DNA of 54,497 bases from JAGNRR01 sp964389575. GTDB lineage: Bacteria > Bacteroidota > Bacteroidia > Chitinophagales > Chitinophagaceae. The stretch covers positions 1-54,497 of the forward strand of contig CAYMFF010000009.1 of NCBI GenBank assembly GCA_964389575.1, read 5' to 3'. The notes under the pieces are model-generated. The model saw nothing but the letters and a program-made list of their open reading frames with translations, was not told the origin of the DNA and did no database searches. Numbering within the stretch: position 1 is the first letter of the stretch; every line of letters begins with the position of its first letter. This document shows positions 7,942-16,998 of the stretch, in pieces. The translations under genes and the position numbers were made by a program.

Positions 7942-7949
7942 TATATTTG
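7942..7949 (+). promoter_or_regulatory. -7 box TATATTTG before the second ompH
   Basis: TATATTTG matches TAnnTTTG and ends 31 bases before the ATG at 7981. There is no TTG at the -33 distance. It may give independent expression of the second chaperone. Confidence 0.4.
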
Positions 7950-7980
7950 CAATTCTTAATAATCGATATTTAATAATAAC

Positions 7981-8484
7981 ATGAAGAAAATAATAACCAT
8001 ACTAGCTGTTTGCATAATAACTACTTTTAGCGTTCAAGCTCAGCAAAAAATAGGACATATCAATTCTCAGCTTTTACTTTCCATAATGCCCGAAATGAAA
8101 AAGGCTCAGGAGGACGTAAAGAAATTTGCACAAACGTTTCAAACGAAACTAACCACTATGCAAAAAGAGTACGAAGCCAAAGGAAAGAAGTTGCAAGCTG
8201 AAGCCAAGACGATGAGTGAGGCGATTCGTGAAGTACAGATTAAAGAAATCCAAGATTTGGAAGCTCGTATTGTACAACTCAGTAAAACAGGCGAAAAGAA
8301 AGTGTCTGAAAAAGAGCAAGAGTTGGCTGCACCACTTATTAAAAAAGCAGATGAAGCAATTAAAGCAGTTGCCAAAGAAAAAGGCTATTCTTATGTGATA
8401 GATTCTAGTACTGGTGCCCTTTTACACGCCCTAGATGCTGATAATCTACTGGGAGCTGTGAAAGCTAAGCTTGGAATTCAATAA
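7981..8484 (+). CDS. OmpH/Skp family periplasmic chaperone, second copy
   Basis: A signal peptide cleaved near VQAQ is followed by the Skp fold: beta segment QKIGHINSQLLLSIMP, a coiled-coil hairpin rich in Lys/Glu/Gln over residues 40-125, and a closing beta segment (GYSYVIDSSTGALLHALD). It is a diverged paralogue of the preceding gene, 52 bases downstream. Two adjacent OmpH genes after bamA are standard in Bacteroidota. The final GALLHA...D pattern is typical of this second, shorter copy. A terminator follows directly. Confidence 0.9.
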   Translation: MKKIITILAVCIITTFSVQAQQKIGHINSQLLLSIMPEMKKAQEDVKKFAQTFQTKLTTMQKEYEAKGKKLQAEAKTMSEAIREVQIKEIQDLEARIVQLSKTGEKKVSEKEQELAAPLIKKADEAIKAVAKEKGYSYVIDSSTGALLHALDADNLLGAVKAKLGIQ

Positions 8485-8506
8485 AGTTTGGAAAAATTAT
8501 AAATTC

Positions 8507-8538
8507 AAAGAGAGTAAGTTAATTTTGCTCTCTTTTTT
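8507..8538 (+). terminator. Terminator of the uppS-bamA-ompH-ompH operon
   Basis: Stem aaagagag (8507-8514) pairs with ctctcttt (8528-8535) across a 13-nt loop and runs into a T tract. Confidence 0.75.
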
Positions 8539-8666
8539 ATTGCGAGCTATTTAGAAGCATTCCAAACGTTCAAACTGCCATAAAATAAAGCCTTTGCTTA
8601 GTTATTAGCACATTAATTGAGACCCCAAAAAAAGCCAGAAAAAGTATCATTTATCCCCTTTCTCAC

Positions 8667-8674
8667 TATCTTTG
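8667..8674 (+). promoter_or_regulatory. -7 box TATCTTTG of rpsA
   Basis: TATCTTTG fits TAnnTTTG and ends 62 bases before the rpsA start, leaving a leader of about 58 bases. The leader contains a small gcac/gtgc hairpin. Whether S1 binds its own leader, as in other bacteria, cannot be judged here. Confidence 0.5.
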
Positions 8675-8736
8675 CCGACCCTTTAGAATAATTGCGCACG
8701 TGATGTGCATTTAAAAGTCTAATTGGGAAATTAAAA

Positions 8737-10692
8737 ATGGAAGAAAATTTAGATCAGCCAAGCGCTGAAAACGAACCAAAGACCGAAACAACTTCGACTC
8801 CTGAAGAACAAACGGCAGAAACTCCCGAAACAACAGAAACACCCGAAGCAACGGAACCAGCGGCCGCAACAGCAACTGTTGAAGCTCCTAGTATTCAAGC
8901 GAGCGGTGCACATGATGATTTCGATTGGAGTGTAGACAAGAAAAATGTTACTGGATACACAGAAGCAGAAACGAAAGAGTACGATGCTTTTTATGAGCAA
9001 TCTTTCTCTACAATTAATGATGGCGAAATTAAAGCCGCTACTATTCAAGCCTTAACTGAAACTGACGCAGTCGTTGATATTGGGTACAAAAGTGATGGTT
9101 TAATTTCCTTAAATGAATTTAGAGATTTAGATGAGGTAAACGTAGGTGACGAAGTGGAAGTTTTCGTAGTAGAAAAAGAAAACCGCGATGGTCATTTAGT
9201 ATTAAGTCGCAAGCAAGCAAGAGCATATCGCGCTTGGGAGAAAATCGTTAATTTCTACAAGTCAGGAGAAGTTACTTCTGGTATTATCACACACAAAACA
9301 AAAGGTGGTTTAATCGTAGATATCTTTGGTATGGAGACCTTCTTACCAGGATCTCAAATTGATGTAAAACCCGTAACGGATTACGATCAGTTTGTTGGTA
9401 AAACCATGGAGTTTAAAGTGGTTAAAATCAATGAAGAAATCCGCAACGCAGTTGTATCACACAAAGCACTTATCGAAAGTGATATCGAAGCACAACGTGC
9501 TGAGATTATGGGTAAACTAGAGAAAGGACAAGTATTAGAAGGTACTGTGAAAAATGTTACTGACTTTGGTGCCTTTATTGATTTAGGTGGTATCGATGGT
9601 CTTTTATATATTACCGATATCTCTTGGGGTCGTATTAAGCACCCAAGCGAAGTATTGGAAAATGGTCAGAGCCTGAATGTTGTAATTCTTGACTTTGATG
9701 ATGATAAGAAACGTATCTCTCTTGGTTTGAAGCAATTAACAGACCAGCCATGGGAAAAGCTTCCTGAAGAAATTAAGGAAGGTAATGTAGTGAAAGGTAA
9801 AGTAGTGAACATTGAAGACTACGGTGCATTTATTGAGATTGAGCCGGGTATTGAAGGTTTAGTTCACGTAAGTGAAATTACTTGGAGCAACCAACCAATT
9901 AACGCTAAGGAGTACTTTACAGAAGGTTCTGACTACGAAGCTAAGATTGTGAGCATTGATAAAGAGGAGAAGAAAATGAGTCTTTCTATCAAAGCTATGA
10001 CTGAAGATCCGTGGGATAAAATTGAAGTTGAATTTGCTGAAGGTACACGTCATAAAGGTGAAGTGAAAAACTTGACGCCCTATGGTGTATTTGTAGAATT
10101 CAACGAAGGAATTGGTGGTATGATTCACATATCTGACTTAAGTTGGGTGAAGCGTTATAATCATCCTAGTGACTTCACAAAAGTGGGTGATGAACTAGAG
10201 GTTCTTGTATTGAATGTTGATAGTGAAACACGTAAACTTTCTCTTGGACATAAACAATTAGAGGATGACCCATGGGATACTTTCGAAAGTACTTTCCCAA
10301 TGGGATCTACTCACGAAGGTTTGTTGATTCGTAAAGAAGACAAAGGTGGTATTGTTCAATTGCAATATGGTTTAGAAGCTTTTGCTCCTACACGTCACTT
10401 ACGTAAAGAAGATGAAAAATCGGTTGCTGCTGATGAGACAGCTCAATTTATGATTATTGAATTTGATCGTAATGAGAAACGAATCTTAGTATCGCATTCT
10501 AAAACTTGGGAAGCTGAGAAAGAGATGGAGCGAGAAGCGGGCCGTCAGGAAGCAAGAGCAAGCCATGATCGTACTAAAAAATCAATGAAGTCTATGCAAT
10601 CTAAGATTGAGAAAGCTACGTTGGGCGATTTAGATGTGCTAGCCAATCTTAAGAAGAAAATGGAAGGTGAAGAAAAAGAAGGCGAAAGCTAA
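8737..10692 (+). CDS. rpsA: 30S ribosomal protein S1
   Basis: This is the largest small-subunit protein; it binds mRNA and helps initiation. After an acidic Glu/Thr/Pro-rich low-complexity N-terminus (about residues 5-50) there are six S1 OB-fold domains, near residues 90-155, 172-240, 262-332, 347-418, 434-505 and 520-590. Domains 3 to 5 carry the canonical wording (GxVxNVTDFGAFIDLG and variants, then KRISLGLKQL and similar). Domain 6 is degenerate. The C-terminus is a charged helix. At 651 aa it is slightly long because of the N-terminal extension, which is usual in Bacteroidota. S1 matters less for Shine-Dalgarno use here, since Bacteroidota leaders rarely carry that motif. Confidence 0.93.
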   Translation: MEENLDQPSAENEPKTETTSTPEEQTAETPETTETPEATEPAAATATVEAPSIQASGAHDDFDWSVDKKNVTGYTEAETKEYDAFYEQSFSTINDGEIKAATIQALTETDAVVDIGYKSDGLISLNEFRDLDEVNVGDEVEVFVVEKENRDGHLVLSRKQARAYRAWEKIVNFYKSGEVTSGIITHKTKGGLIVDIFGMETFLPGSQIDVKPVTDYDQFVGKTMEFKVVKINEEIRNAVVSHKALIESDIEAQRAEIMGKLEKGQVLEGTVKNVTDFGAFIDLGGIDGLLYITDISWGRIKHPSEVLENGQSLNVVILDFDDDKKRISLGLKQLTDQPWEKLPEEIKEGNVVKGKVVNIEDYGAFIEIEPGIEGLVHVSEITWSNQPINAKEYFTEGSDYEAKIVSIDKEEKKMSLSIKAMTEDPWDKIEVEFAEGTRHKGEVKNLTPYGVFVEFNEGIGGMIHISDLSWVKRYNHPSDFTKVGDELEVLVLNVDSETRKLSLGHKQLEDDPWDTFESTFPMGSTHEGLLIRKEDKGGIVQLQYGLEAFAPTRHLRKEDEKSVAADETAQFMIIEFDRNEKRILVSHSKTWEAEKEMEREAGRQEARASHDRTKKSMKSMQSKIEKATLGDLDVLANLKKKMEGEEKEGES

Positions 10693-10713
10693 TTTTACTT
10701 CTTTCTAAATAAT

Positions 10714-10751
10714 AAATCCCGTGACGCCTTTGGCGCTGCGGGATTTTTTTT
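10714..10751 (+). terminator. Terminator of rpsA
   Basis: Outer stem aaatcccg (10714-10721) with cgggattt (10739-10746) and inner stem cgcc / ggcg around a ttt loop, followed by a T tract. Confidence 0.85.
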
Positions 10752-10800
10752 ATCTTGATTTATTTATCTTCTTAAAGAAATGTTTTATTGCAAGCAACTA

Positions 10801-12852
10801 TTACTGCAATGTGAGTTGAGTAATTTCATTGCTTTTAACTCGAAACATAATTTCCTTTGTTCCAGCAGCTGGCATCCGTATATCTTTATAAAATACCACT
10901 TTATAGGGTCCTCGACGAGATGGTTGTAACATAATTTTCTGGTCAATTATATTACCCGTTATTTTCATTGTATGAAAACGAACGTATTTGTCATTTAAAT
11001 TATGGTAGAACTCTATTCTTCCCATATTGCTTGTATTATTAATCTGTAAAAAACCAGGCTCTGGGATTTTTATCACTTTCTGGACACCAAAATCAAGCTC
11101 TACCATGGCAAATCGTGTGGTGGGCATAGTATTAATCTCGACATAGTAAGTAGCTGGTGCATAAAATAATTTATCCCTACATTCCTGCACTACCGTTTTA
11201 TTTCTGTTCTCAAAGCGAGGGTTTACCACCGCCTGAAATTCATCAACCGGTCTTTTAGGATTATTATCATATCTAAATTCAATGGTACCGTCGCTGGCCT
11301 CAATGTAAACTTTGTTGATACTGTTTGCATCTATTCTTATATCAGGAGTTAATAAATTATTCTCACCACGAACCGTAAAATTATATGTTCCCGCTTCAAT
11401 TTGCTTTAACTCTGGCACGCCACGATTTACCGTTCTTATAAATCGTTTAGCCTCTTTTTTAGTTTGTGCATCCGTCATAATTACGGTTGGTGTAGCATTT
11501 CTATATTCTCTTCTTTTTTGAAACTTATTAATAAAGAAAACTTGCACCAAAGTCTGATCACTTGGAATAACCTCTCTGCTCACCTTAACATTCGGACCAT
11601 TTGCACTACTTGGTATGGGATCTACTTTATCCGCTTTTGGCTTTGTTGTATTGACAATTCTCTTTACAACAGTATCTCTTTTAATGGGAGTATAATCTAA
11701 GCGATATTCCAATTTGTCATACAACGGAGGCGCATAAACTGGCCGGGGAACTCTAAAAGCATAAACCAATCTATGTCTTGGTTCAAATGGTCTCAAAAAA
11801 GGGAGGTCTTCTAGCACTTTCTTTTTGATAACTGGTTTAGGAGTCTCAAAATTAAAAGTGTATTCTAATGAAGTAAATAATGGATTTGGATAAATTGGTG
11901 CCGTTGGGAAATTTATTTGTGTTGGTAACTGAATCGATTTAGGCTTTATAAAAGTAATATTCCTAACAATTCTTTTGACGGGTGGCTCTAAATCCATGTC
12001 TATCTTGTATTCTAAACGCTGATACAAAGGACTTATTTTAAGCGGTGAATAGTTAGGAATGAATCCTTCGGTTAAAGAAACTGACCTTGCATTAAGTTGA
12101 GGCATTGGCTCCCAAACTCTTTTAACCACAACTTTCGGTTTTGGCTTGACTGGCTTGACAATTGGCTTCGGTTTGATTGGGTCGGATTTCTTAATCGGTG
12201 TATTAGAAAATACCGTCTTTAAATTCAAGTTCTTTTTCTTGTTCAGAATCGGTCTATTTTCATCTACGATAAGCTTTACCGCTTTGGGAATATCATCAAC
12301 CTCCAACACTGAAACAAACTTACCTAAACAATCATAGTAACTTTTAAGGTTGGCATTGTTGTCCAATCCAATAATGTAAGGCGTAATGCTAATTTTATTT
12401 TTTAATAGCGTTAAATAGGTTTCGCATATATCACCACCGCAAGACTCGCCTCCATCGGTAATAAATATAATCGAGTAATCATATTGAGAAGTATTGTTTA
12501 TTTCAGTCCGAGCAGATTCTTTTAGACTATAAGCAATAGGAGACCAACCAATCGGTGTGGCATAAAGTAATGATTGCTTAATTTGATTAACATTTTGTAG
12601 ATTAAATGGAACCAATAATCTAGAATCCGTACAGTTCTTTTCTTGCGCTGGAAATTCTGTCCCGTATAATCGAACGCCGAATTCTACTTCATTATTTACT
12701 GCATAGATGCTGTCTACGATTTGCAATAAAATATTCCGAGCAATAGCAAAGCGATTATAATTTTTGTTCCAATCATACGTCATGCTAGAAGAAGCATCTA
12801 ATATGAATAAAATACGCGTTTTCTTAGTTTGAGATTGAGCATTTAAGCTCAT
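10801..12852 (-). CDS. von Willebrand factor A domain protein, probably exported, with three internal repeats
   Basis: Residues 12-180 form a vWA domain with a complete MIDAS metal site: DASSS (Asp19, Ser21, Ser23), Thr97, and Asp131 in ITDGGES. Residues about 265-420 hold three copies of a segment of the type 'PLY..LEY..D....P.....V.RIV'. The C-terminal half looks like beta-sandwich structure. The first ATG gives MSLNAQS, which looks like the end of a signal peptide rather than a start. The frame stays open upstream to 12907 and encodes AKRIIYYLLFGFCL ahead of it, an ideal signal core, but has no ATG. Initiation at an ATC (12897) or ATT (12906) codon is therefore likely. The coordinates here use the first ATG. 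Function unknown; vWA domains bind partners through the metal. Confidence 0.75.
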   Translation of the reverse strand: MSLNAQSQTKKTRILFILDASSSMTYDWNKNYNRFAIARNILLQIVDSIYAVNNEVEFGVRLYGTEFPAQEKNCTDSRLLVPFNLQNVNQIKQSLLYATPIGWSPIAYSLKESARTEINNTSQYDYSIIFITDGGESCGGDICETYLTLLKNKISITPYIIGLDNNANLKSYYDCLGKFVSVLEVDDIPKAVKLIVDENRPILNKKKNLNLKTVFSNTPIKKSDPIKPKPIVKPVKPKPKVVVKRVWEPMPQLNARSVSLTEGFIPNYSPLKISPLYQRLEYKIDMDLEPPVKRIVRNITFIKPKSIQLPTQINFPTAPIYPNPLFTSLEYTFNFETPKPVIKKKVLEDLPFLRPFEPRHRLVYAFRVPRPVYAPPLYDKLEYRLDYTPIKRDTVVKRIVNTTKPKADKVDPIPSSANGPNVKVSREVIPSDQTLVQVFFINKFQKRREYRNATPTVIMTDAQTKKEAKRFIRTVNRGVPELKQIEAGTYNFTVRGENNLLTPDIRIDANSINKVYIEASDGTIEFRYDNNPKRPVDEFQAVVNPRFENRNKTVVQECRDKLFYAPATYYVEINTMPTTRFAMVELDFGVQKVIKIPEPGFLQINNTSNMGRIEFYHNLNDKYVRFHTMKITGNIIDQKIMLQPSRRGPYKVVFYKDIRMPAAGTKEIMFRVKSNEITQLTLQ

Positions 12853-12999
12853 TAAGCAAAAACCAAATAAAAGATAATATATAATCCGCTTAGCGATATT
12901 GTAAATTTACTAATTCTCTAGAACGTTTAGCTTAAAGGAATGCAAAGGTTGTTTACAACCAGAAGTTGAAACTATTCGGGTTTATATAAAATCGAATGT

Positions 13000-13836
13000 T
13001 TAGTAATCTCCTAATGTTTCGGCCTGCTGACTCAATGCTGATGCTAATTGTTCATCGTTTGGAGCTATCCCGTGCCATTTGTGCGTCCCTTCCATAAAAT
13101 CAATTCCTGCACCCATCTCAGTGTGCATCAATATTCCTATTGGTTTACCATTACCTGTAGCCTGTTTTGCTTCGTTTAATACCTTGAGCACATCCTCAAG
13201 ATCATTCCCTTTCATCTCTAACATTTTCCAACCAAAGCTCTCCCACTTAGCCTTAATATCACCCATATTCATCACATCATCTGTGCTACCATCAATTTGC
13301 TGACCATTAAAGTCGATCGTCGCAATTAAGTTATCCAATTTGTGATGAGCAGCAAACATTAAAGCTTCCCAATTTTGTCCTTCTTGCAATTCACCATCAC
13401 CATGCAATGAATAAACTATACTAGCATCATTGTTCATTTTTTTGGCAGTTGCAGCTCCACATGCTACACTTAAACCTTGACCTAAACTTCCTGATGCAAT
13501 TCGTACACCAGGCAAACCTTCATGCGTAGTTGGATGCCCCTGTAAACGTGTGTCCAATTTACGAAAGGTTGCTAATTCACTTACTGGGAAATAGCCCGAA
13601 CGAGCAAGTACACTATAAAATACTGGTGAAATATGCCCGTTTGATAAAAAGAAAACATCTTCTCCTTCACCATTCATAGTAAAGTTTTTGGGATTATGAT
13701 TCATTACTTCAAAATAGAGCGCTACTAAAAAATCTGTACACCCCAACGAACCACCTGGATGGCCACTTTGAACATTATGTACCATGCGTACGATATCTCT
13801 TCTTACCTGCGATGCTGTTTCTTTTAATTTATCCAT
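13000..13836 (-). CDS. Transketolase, N-terminal (thiamine diphosphate) subunit
   Basis: This is the pyrophosphate-binding half of a split transketolase, which moves two-carbon units between sugar phosphates in the non-oxidative pentose phosphate pathway. His26 in SGHPGGSLG, His68 in NGHIS, and the ThDP motif GDGELQEGQNWEA (146-158) are present. At 278 aa it is complete for the split type and not a truncation. The pyrimidine-binding C-terminal partner is needed for activity and is not in this window. The start at 13836 (MDKLKETASQ) is chosen over an ATG at 13875 because a promoter (-7 box 13860-13867) lies inside the longer frame. Confidence 0.88.
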   Translation of the reverse strand: MDKLKETASQVRRDIVRMVHNVQSGHPGGSLGCTDFLVALYFEVMNHNPKNFTMNGEGEDVFFLSNGHISPVFYSVLARSGYFPVSELATFRKLDTRLQGHPTTHEGLPGVRIASGSLGQGLSVACGAATAKKMNNDASIVYSLHGDGELQEGQNWEALMFAAHHKLDNLIATIDFNGQQIDGSTDDVMNMGDIKAKWESFGWKMLEMKGNDLEDVLKVLNEAKQATGNGKPIGILMHTEMGAGIDFMEGTHKWHGIAPNDEQLASALSQQAETLGDY

Positions 13837-13859
13837 TGTAGTAATCTGATTGAACAACT

Positions 13860-13888
13860 CAAAGGTAATAGGCAAAAGAAAATCCCAA
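13860..13888 (-). promoter_or_regulatory. Promoter of the transketolase gene, TTG-N18-TACCTTTG
   Basis: On the minus strand TACCTTTG is at 13867-13860 and TTG at 13888-13886, 18 bases apart. The start codon at 13836 follows after 23 bases. The -33 element lies inside the terminator hairpin of the upstream gene. Confidence 0.6.
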
Positions 13889-13908
13889 TACCATTTGGTA
13901 TTGGGATT
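13876..13908 (-). terminator. Terminator of the metallopeptidase gene
   Basis: A perfect 12-bp stem (13881-13892 with 13897-13908, aatcccaatacc) with loop attt. On the minus strand it is followed by a T-rich run (ttttctttt). It overlaps the promoter of the next gene. Confidence 0.85.
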
Positions 13909-13935
13909 CCCACCAATTTATAAACAATGTTTTAC

Positions 13936-16857
13936 CTATTTGGTAATGGTCAATTTTTGTATATTCATTTTTCCAGCCTGATAAACTCTTACGTAATACA
14001 AACCTGATGCCAAATTACTAGTAGATACTTCTACTTGTTTTTGACCGTTAAACTTATTAATATCCAATACCGAACCAATACTACTCAAAATTTCAACACT
14101 AGCCTCCTTAGAAGAAGGAAGTAACACATTTACTGACTTACTAGCAGGATTCGGGAAAATTTGGAAACGTAGCTTATCTATATCTGTTGTTGAAGTAGGA
14201 GTTTCTCCAAGGTCTAGAATAACAAAAGCATCCATTGCTGCTTCTACTAAAGAACCTCCATTTCCGGCTTGCGGATCGTCTTCTGCAATAAAACGAACTT
14301 GAATTTGAGAACCATTACTTTTAAACAATGGAACTACCTGCCATCTCCAACTTACGTCGGGTTCAAATGTTCTATCAATAAAGTTCCAACTACTACCACC
14401 GTTGTATGTAATTTCAACGCGCCACTCATCTTCACGAGGATTGGTTCCTTGGCTGTTACTAAACCATCTAGAATAGCTTAGAAATGGAGTATTGTAGCTA
14501 GAAATATCAATTACTGGCGAAATCACAGTTGTTTTTCCCGCATCTACATCAGCCGTTCCTATTGAGGCATTGGGATTGCTTGCATTAGCTGTTACTAAAC
14601 ATCTGCCACCCATATTTGCATCACGATAGGTTTGTACAATTGTTGCTGAATCATTCGGATCTTGAAAAGAAGGAACTGGCGCACCATGCTCCCAAACTCC
14701 TCTAATCGCTGCATCACCTGGTGCATTTCCTATAGTCCAGCCAGTAGGTTGAGCAATGTCATCAAATAGTTCTTTATAAACTGGTGTATAACCAATCATT
14801 AAATAATATGGAAGATTTCGCTGGAAAAACTGAATGCCAAAATCTGCATTTTTCGGAGAAGGTACCGTGTAAGAATTTGTGTTGTCAGACAATTCAAAAA
14901 TGTACTCATAAACATCTCCTGCAGTTTGAGAAGGAAATATTACATCGTATAATAAATTATTTTTATTCATTAATACATTAGTCGTAGCACCTCCGGTACG
15001 TGGACGATAAACCATATTTAAATCACCTACAAATGGAGAAAAGTCACTAAGCACCTCCGCTTGCATATTAATTGAAGATCCAGAATTAGTGTATCCTACA
15101 GCTGAGTGAAGTATTTCAGTATTATTTAAAAGATAAATACCGTGAGCAGCAAAACCTTTTACGATTGAATTAAAATGTGGTGTACCGTTACCAATATTGT
15201 TATCCGTGTCGTCATACTGAAGTGCGTCGATTAAGATATCAAAATAAACTTCACCTTCTGTGCCATTGGGACCATTTGCTAATCCATAATGCGATTGACC
15301 AAACAAGGCAGAAACACTATCTAAACTTCCCCAATCTTGATAGGTATCCCACCAGGCACCGGCAATAATTTCACCATCGGCATGTACTTGACCTACCAAA
15401 TCCTGCGGATAAACTTTTGGATTAATATCATAACGACGAATGTTCGTATTTGAACTTGAAAAACCCTGACCAATTATGGGACCATTATTTATAAAGAAAG
15501 CCCATATATCAGAATAACCTTCACCCATTCCACCATTACTAAAATTAGAACCTTGCGAATTATAAAACTGTCGTGAAATTCCATGACCATACTCATGATA
15601 AATAACTGTATTTACCAAAGACAAGGCATTACAACCATTTACTGTTTCGTAAAAATTAATACTGGTACCATTATAAAAGGCATTACAGCTACCATCCGTT
15701 CTATCAATACGAGTTGTGAGTGGATTGTCCATTGCTGTAAACAACGGTATTTTTTCCTTCATGAAATCATGAACAACATTCACATGGTGATAAGCTGTAA
15801 AATGCTGAATTAATGGCTGAGGCGAATTAGTCGGAAAAGTATACGAACCATTATTAACGATACCTGAGGGTGAAATAGAAGGCGAAACCGTTCCATTCTG
15901 TGTGGTAACAATATCGCAATATCGACCGTCCAAATGCATTGTACCCCCAAAGGTTGTACCCGGAATTGTGGCCATTCCATTTACGTCCGTGTAATATGTA
16001 TTGTTATTGCTTTCAATTCTTAAATATTGTAATTCAAGAATCTGACTCGGATTATACAGGTTTGTTGGATAAAGGTCAGCATTTACATTGAAACCAATTT
16101 GCTTAACTTCATTATCACGATACCATACTTTTCCAGTCTCGGCATCAACATAACTTAGATAGATACCCGGCATTTCTTTTGTGTCCTGCGTATTAGTTGT
16201 AACCTCATACACAACGTGATATTCATAATTACCCTCTACAGGAACTGGAATAATCTTTTTCTCAGCACTGACAGTAGAATTGATAATGGGTGTAACTAAA
16301 TGATCTTCGGCTTTTTGTTTTGCCTGATTTGCACTTAAAACTACTGGTAAATTTTGAGGAACATTTCTATGTGCGTCAAAGCCAAACAAAACAATTTCTT
16401 CATTTTGCGAATAACGAACAATTACGTTACTCCATAAAATTTCCATCCCTTGATGAATTTGCTTAAAATCAACATTAATGTATTTACCGTCATTAAAATT
16501 TCGCGTAGAAATTAAATTGTCTGTCGGAATACCATATTCACCGAATTCATCATTAATAAAATTTAATGACTTCGCCACTAAATCTTGCCCAGCACTTCCG
16601 TAAGCAAATGGTGTTCCAAATGCTCTGTGCGGCAATTTTGTATAACGATTAAAACGAGCACCCCAATCACTGTGTTGCGCAATAAAGTTTTGCCAGACAG
16701 CTTCTTTTTTTAAATATTGAATTTTAAAACTTCGAGTAGCCTCTATGGCATCATTATAAGGAGTGATATTCTCATTTTTATCACTATGTTCATGAGCTAA
16801 TAATTGCAAGCTAAGGGTAGAAAAAAGTAGTAAGAGTAACGTTTTTAATATTCGCAT
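13936..16857 (-). CDS. Secreted M36-like (fungalysin-type) metallopeptidase with T9SS sorting domain
   Basis: This is a zinc endopeptidase exported by the T9SS. Numbering from a GTG at 16878: signal peptide in the first 30 residues, a fungalysin/thermolysin propeptide region (about 100-180) and PepSY-like segment, then the catalytic domain with HEYGH at 428-432 (two zinc ligands and the catalytic Glu) and the third ligand in GEGYSD. Downstream is a beta-rich region (about 700-890) and a type A C-terminal sorting domain in the last 75 residues (FPNPASKSVNVLL ... GLYYVRVYQAGKMNIQKLTITK). The start at 16857 (MRILKTLLLLL) gives the best signal peptide; 16866 is also possible. It stands alone, just downstream of the gld operon that would secrete it. 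Confidence 0.88.
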   Translation of the reverse strand: MRILKTLLLLLFSTLSLQLLAHEHSDKNENITPYNDAIEATRSFKIQYLKKEAVWQNFIAQHSDWGARFNRYTKLPHRAFGTPFAYGSAGQDLVAKSLNFINDEFGEYGIPTDNLISTRNFNDGKYINVDFKQIHQGMEILWSNVIVRYSQNEEIVLFGFDAHRNVPQNLPVVLSANQAKQKAEDHLVTPIINSTVSAEKKIIPVPVEGNYEYHVVYEVTTNTQDTKEMPGIYLSYVDAETGKVWYRDNEVKQIGFNVNADLYPTNLYNPSQILELQYLRIESNNNTYYTDVNGMATIPGTTFGGTMHLDGRYCDIVTTQNGTVSPSISPSGIVNNGSYTFPTNSPQPLIQHFTAYHHVNVVHDFMKEKIPLFTAMDNPLTTRIDRTDGSCNAFYNGTSINFYETVNGCNALSLVNTVIYHEYGHGISRQFYNSQGSNFSNGGMGEGYSDIWAFFINNGPIIGQGFSSSNTNIRRYDINPKVYPQDLVGQVHADGEIIAGAWWDTYQDWGSLDSVSALFGQSHYGLANGPNGTEGEVYFDILIDALQYDDTDNNIGNGTPHFNSIVKGFAAHGIYLLNNTEILHSAVGYTNSGSSINMQAEVLSDFSPFVGDLNMVYRPRTGGATTNVLMNKNNLLYDVIFPSQTAGDVYEYIFELSDNTNSYTVPSPKNADFGIQFFQRNLPYYLMIGYTPVYKELFDDIAQPTGWTIGNAPGDAAIRGVWEHGAPVPSFQDPNDSATIVQTYRDANMGGRCLVTANASNPNASIGTADVDAGKTTVISPVIDISSYNTPFLSYSRWFSNSQGTNPREDEWRVEITYNGGSSWNFIDRTFEPDVSWRWQVVPLFKSNGSQIQVRFIAEDDPQAGNGGSLVEAAMDAFVILDLGETPTSTTDIDKLRFQIFPNPASKSVNVLLPSSKEASVEILSSIGSVLDINKFNGQKQVEVSTSNLASGLYYVRVYQAGKMNIQKLTITK

Positions 16858-16934
16858 TTCATTCATTTTTAAAAGCACTTAAAGTTACATCCTAAGACGT
16901 AAAAAGCCTTGAAACCTTTCTACTAAAACGAAAG

Positions 16935-16964
16935 AAGCCGTTTTACTTTTCAGTAAAACGGCTT
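16935..16964 (-). terminator. Terminator of the gldKLMN operon
   Basis: A perfect 13-bp stem (aagccgttttact) with loop tttc. On the minus strand it is followed by a T-rich stretch (ctttcgtttta). It lies between the gldN stop and the metallopeptidase start. Confidence 0.8.
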
Positions 16965-16998
16965 TACGTTTAAAAATTTTTACATTCTTATGACAATC

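Noticed and set aside
8749..9048. Antisense reading frame opposite the start of rpsA (99 codons)
   Set aside because: It mirrors the Glu/Thr-rich low-complexity N-terminus of S1 and gives a Cys/Phe/Arg-rich product of no known type; it has no promoter.
13000..13836. Transketolase as a truncated pseudogene
   Set aside because: The length and end match the N-terminal subunit of split transketolases; all thiamine diphosphate motifs are intact.
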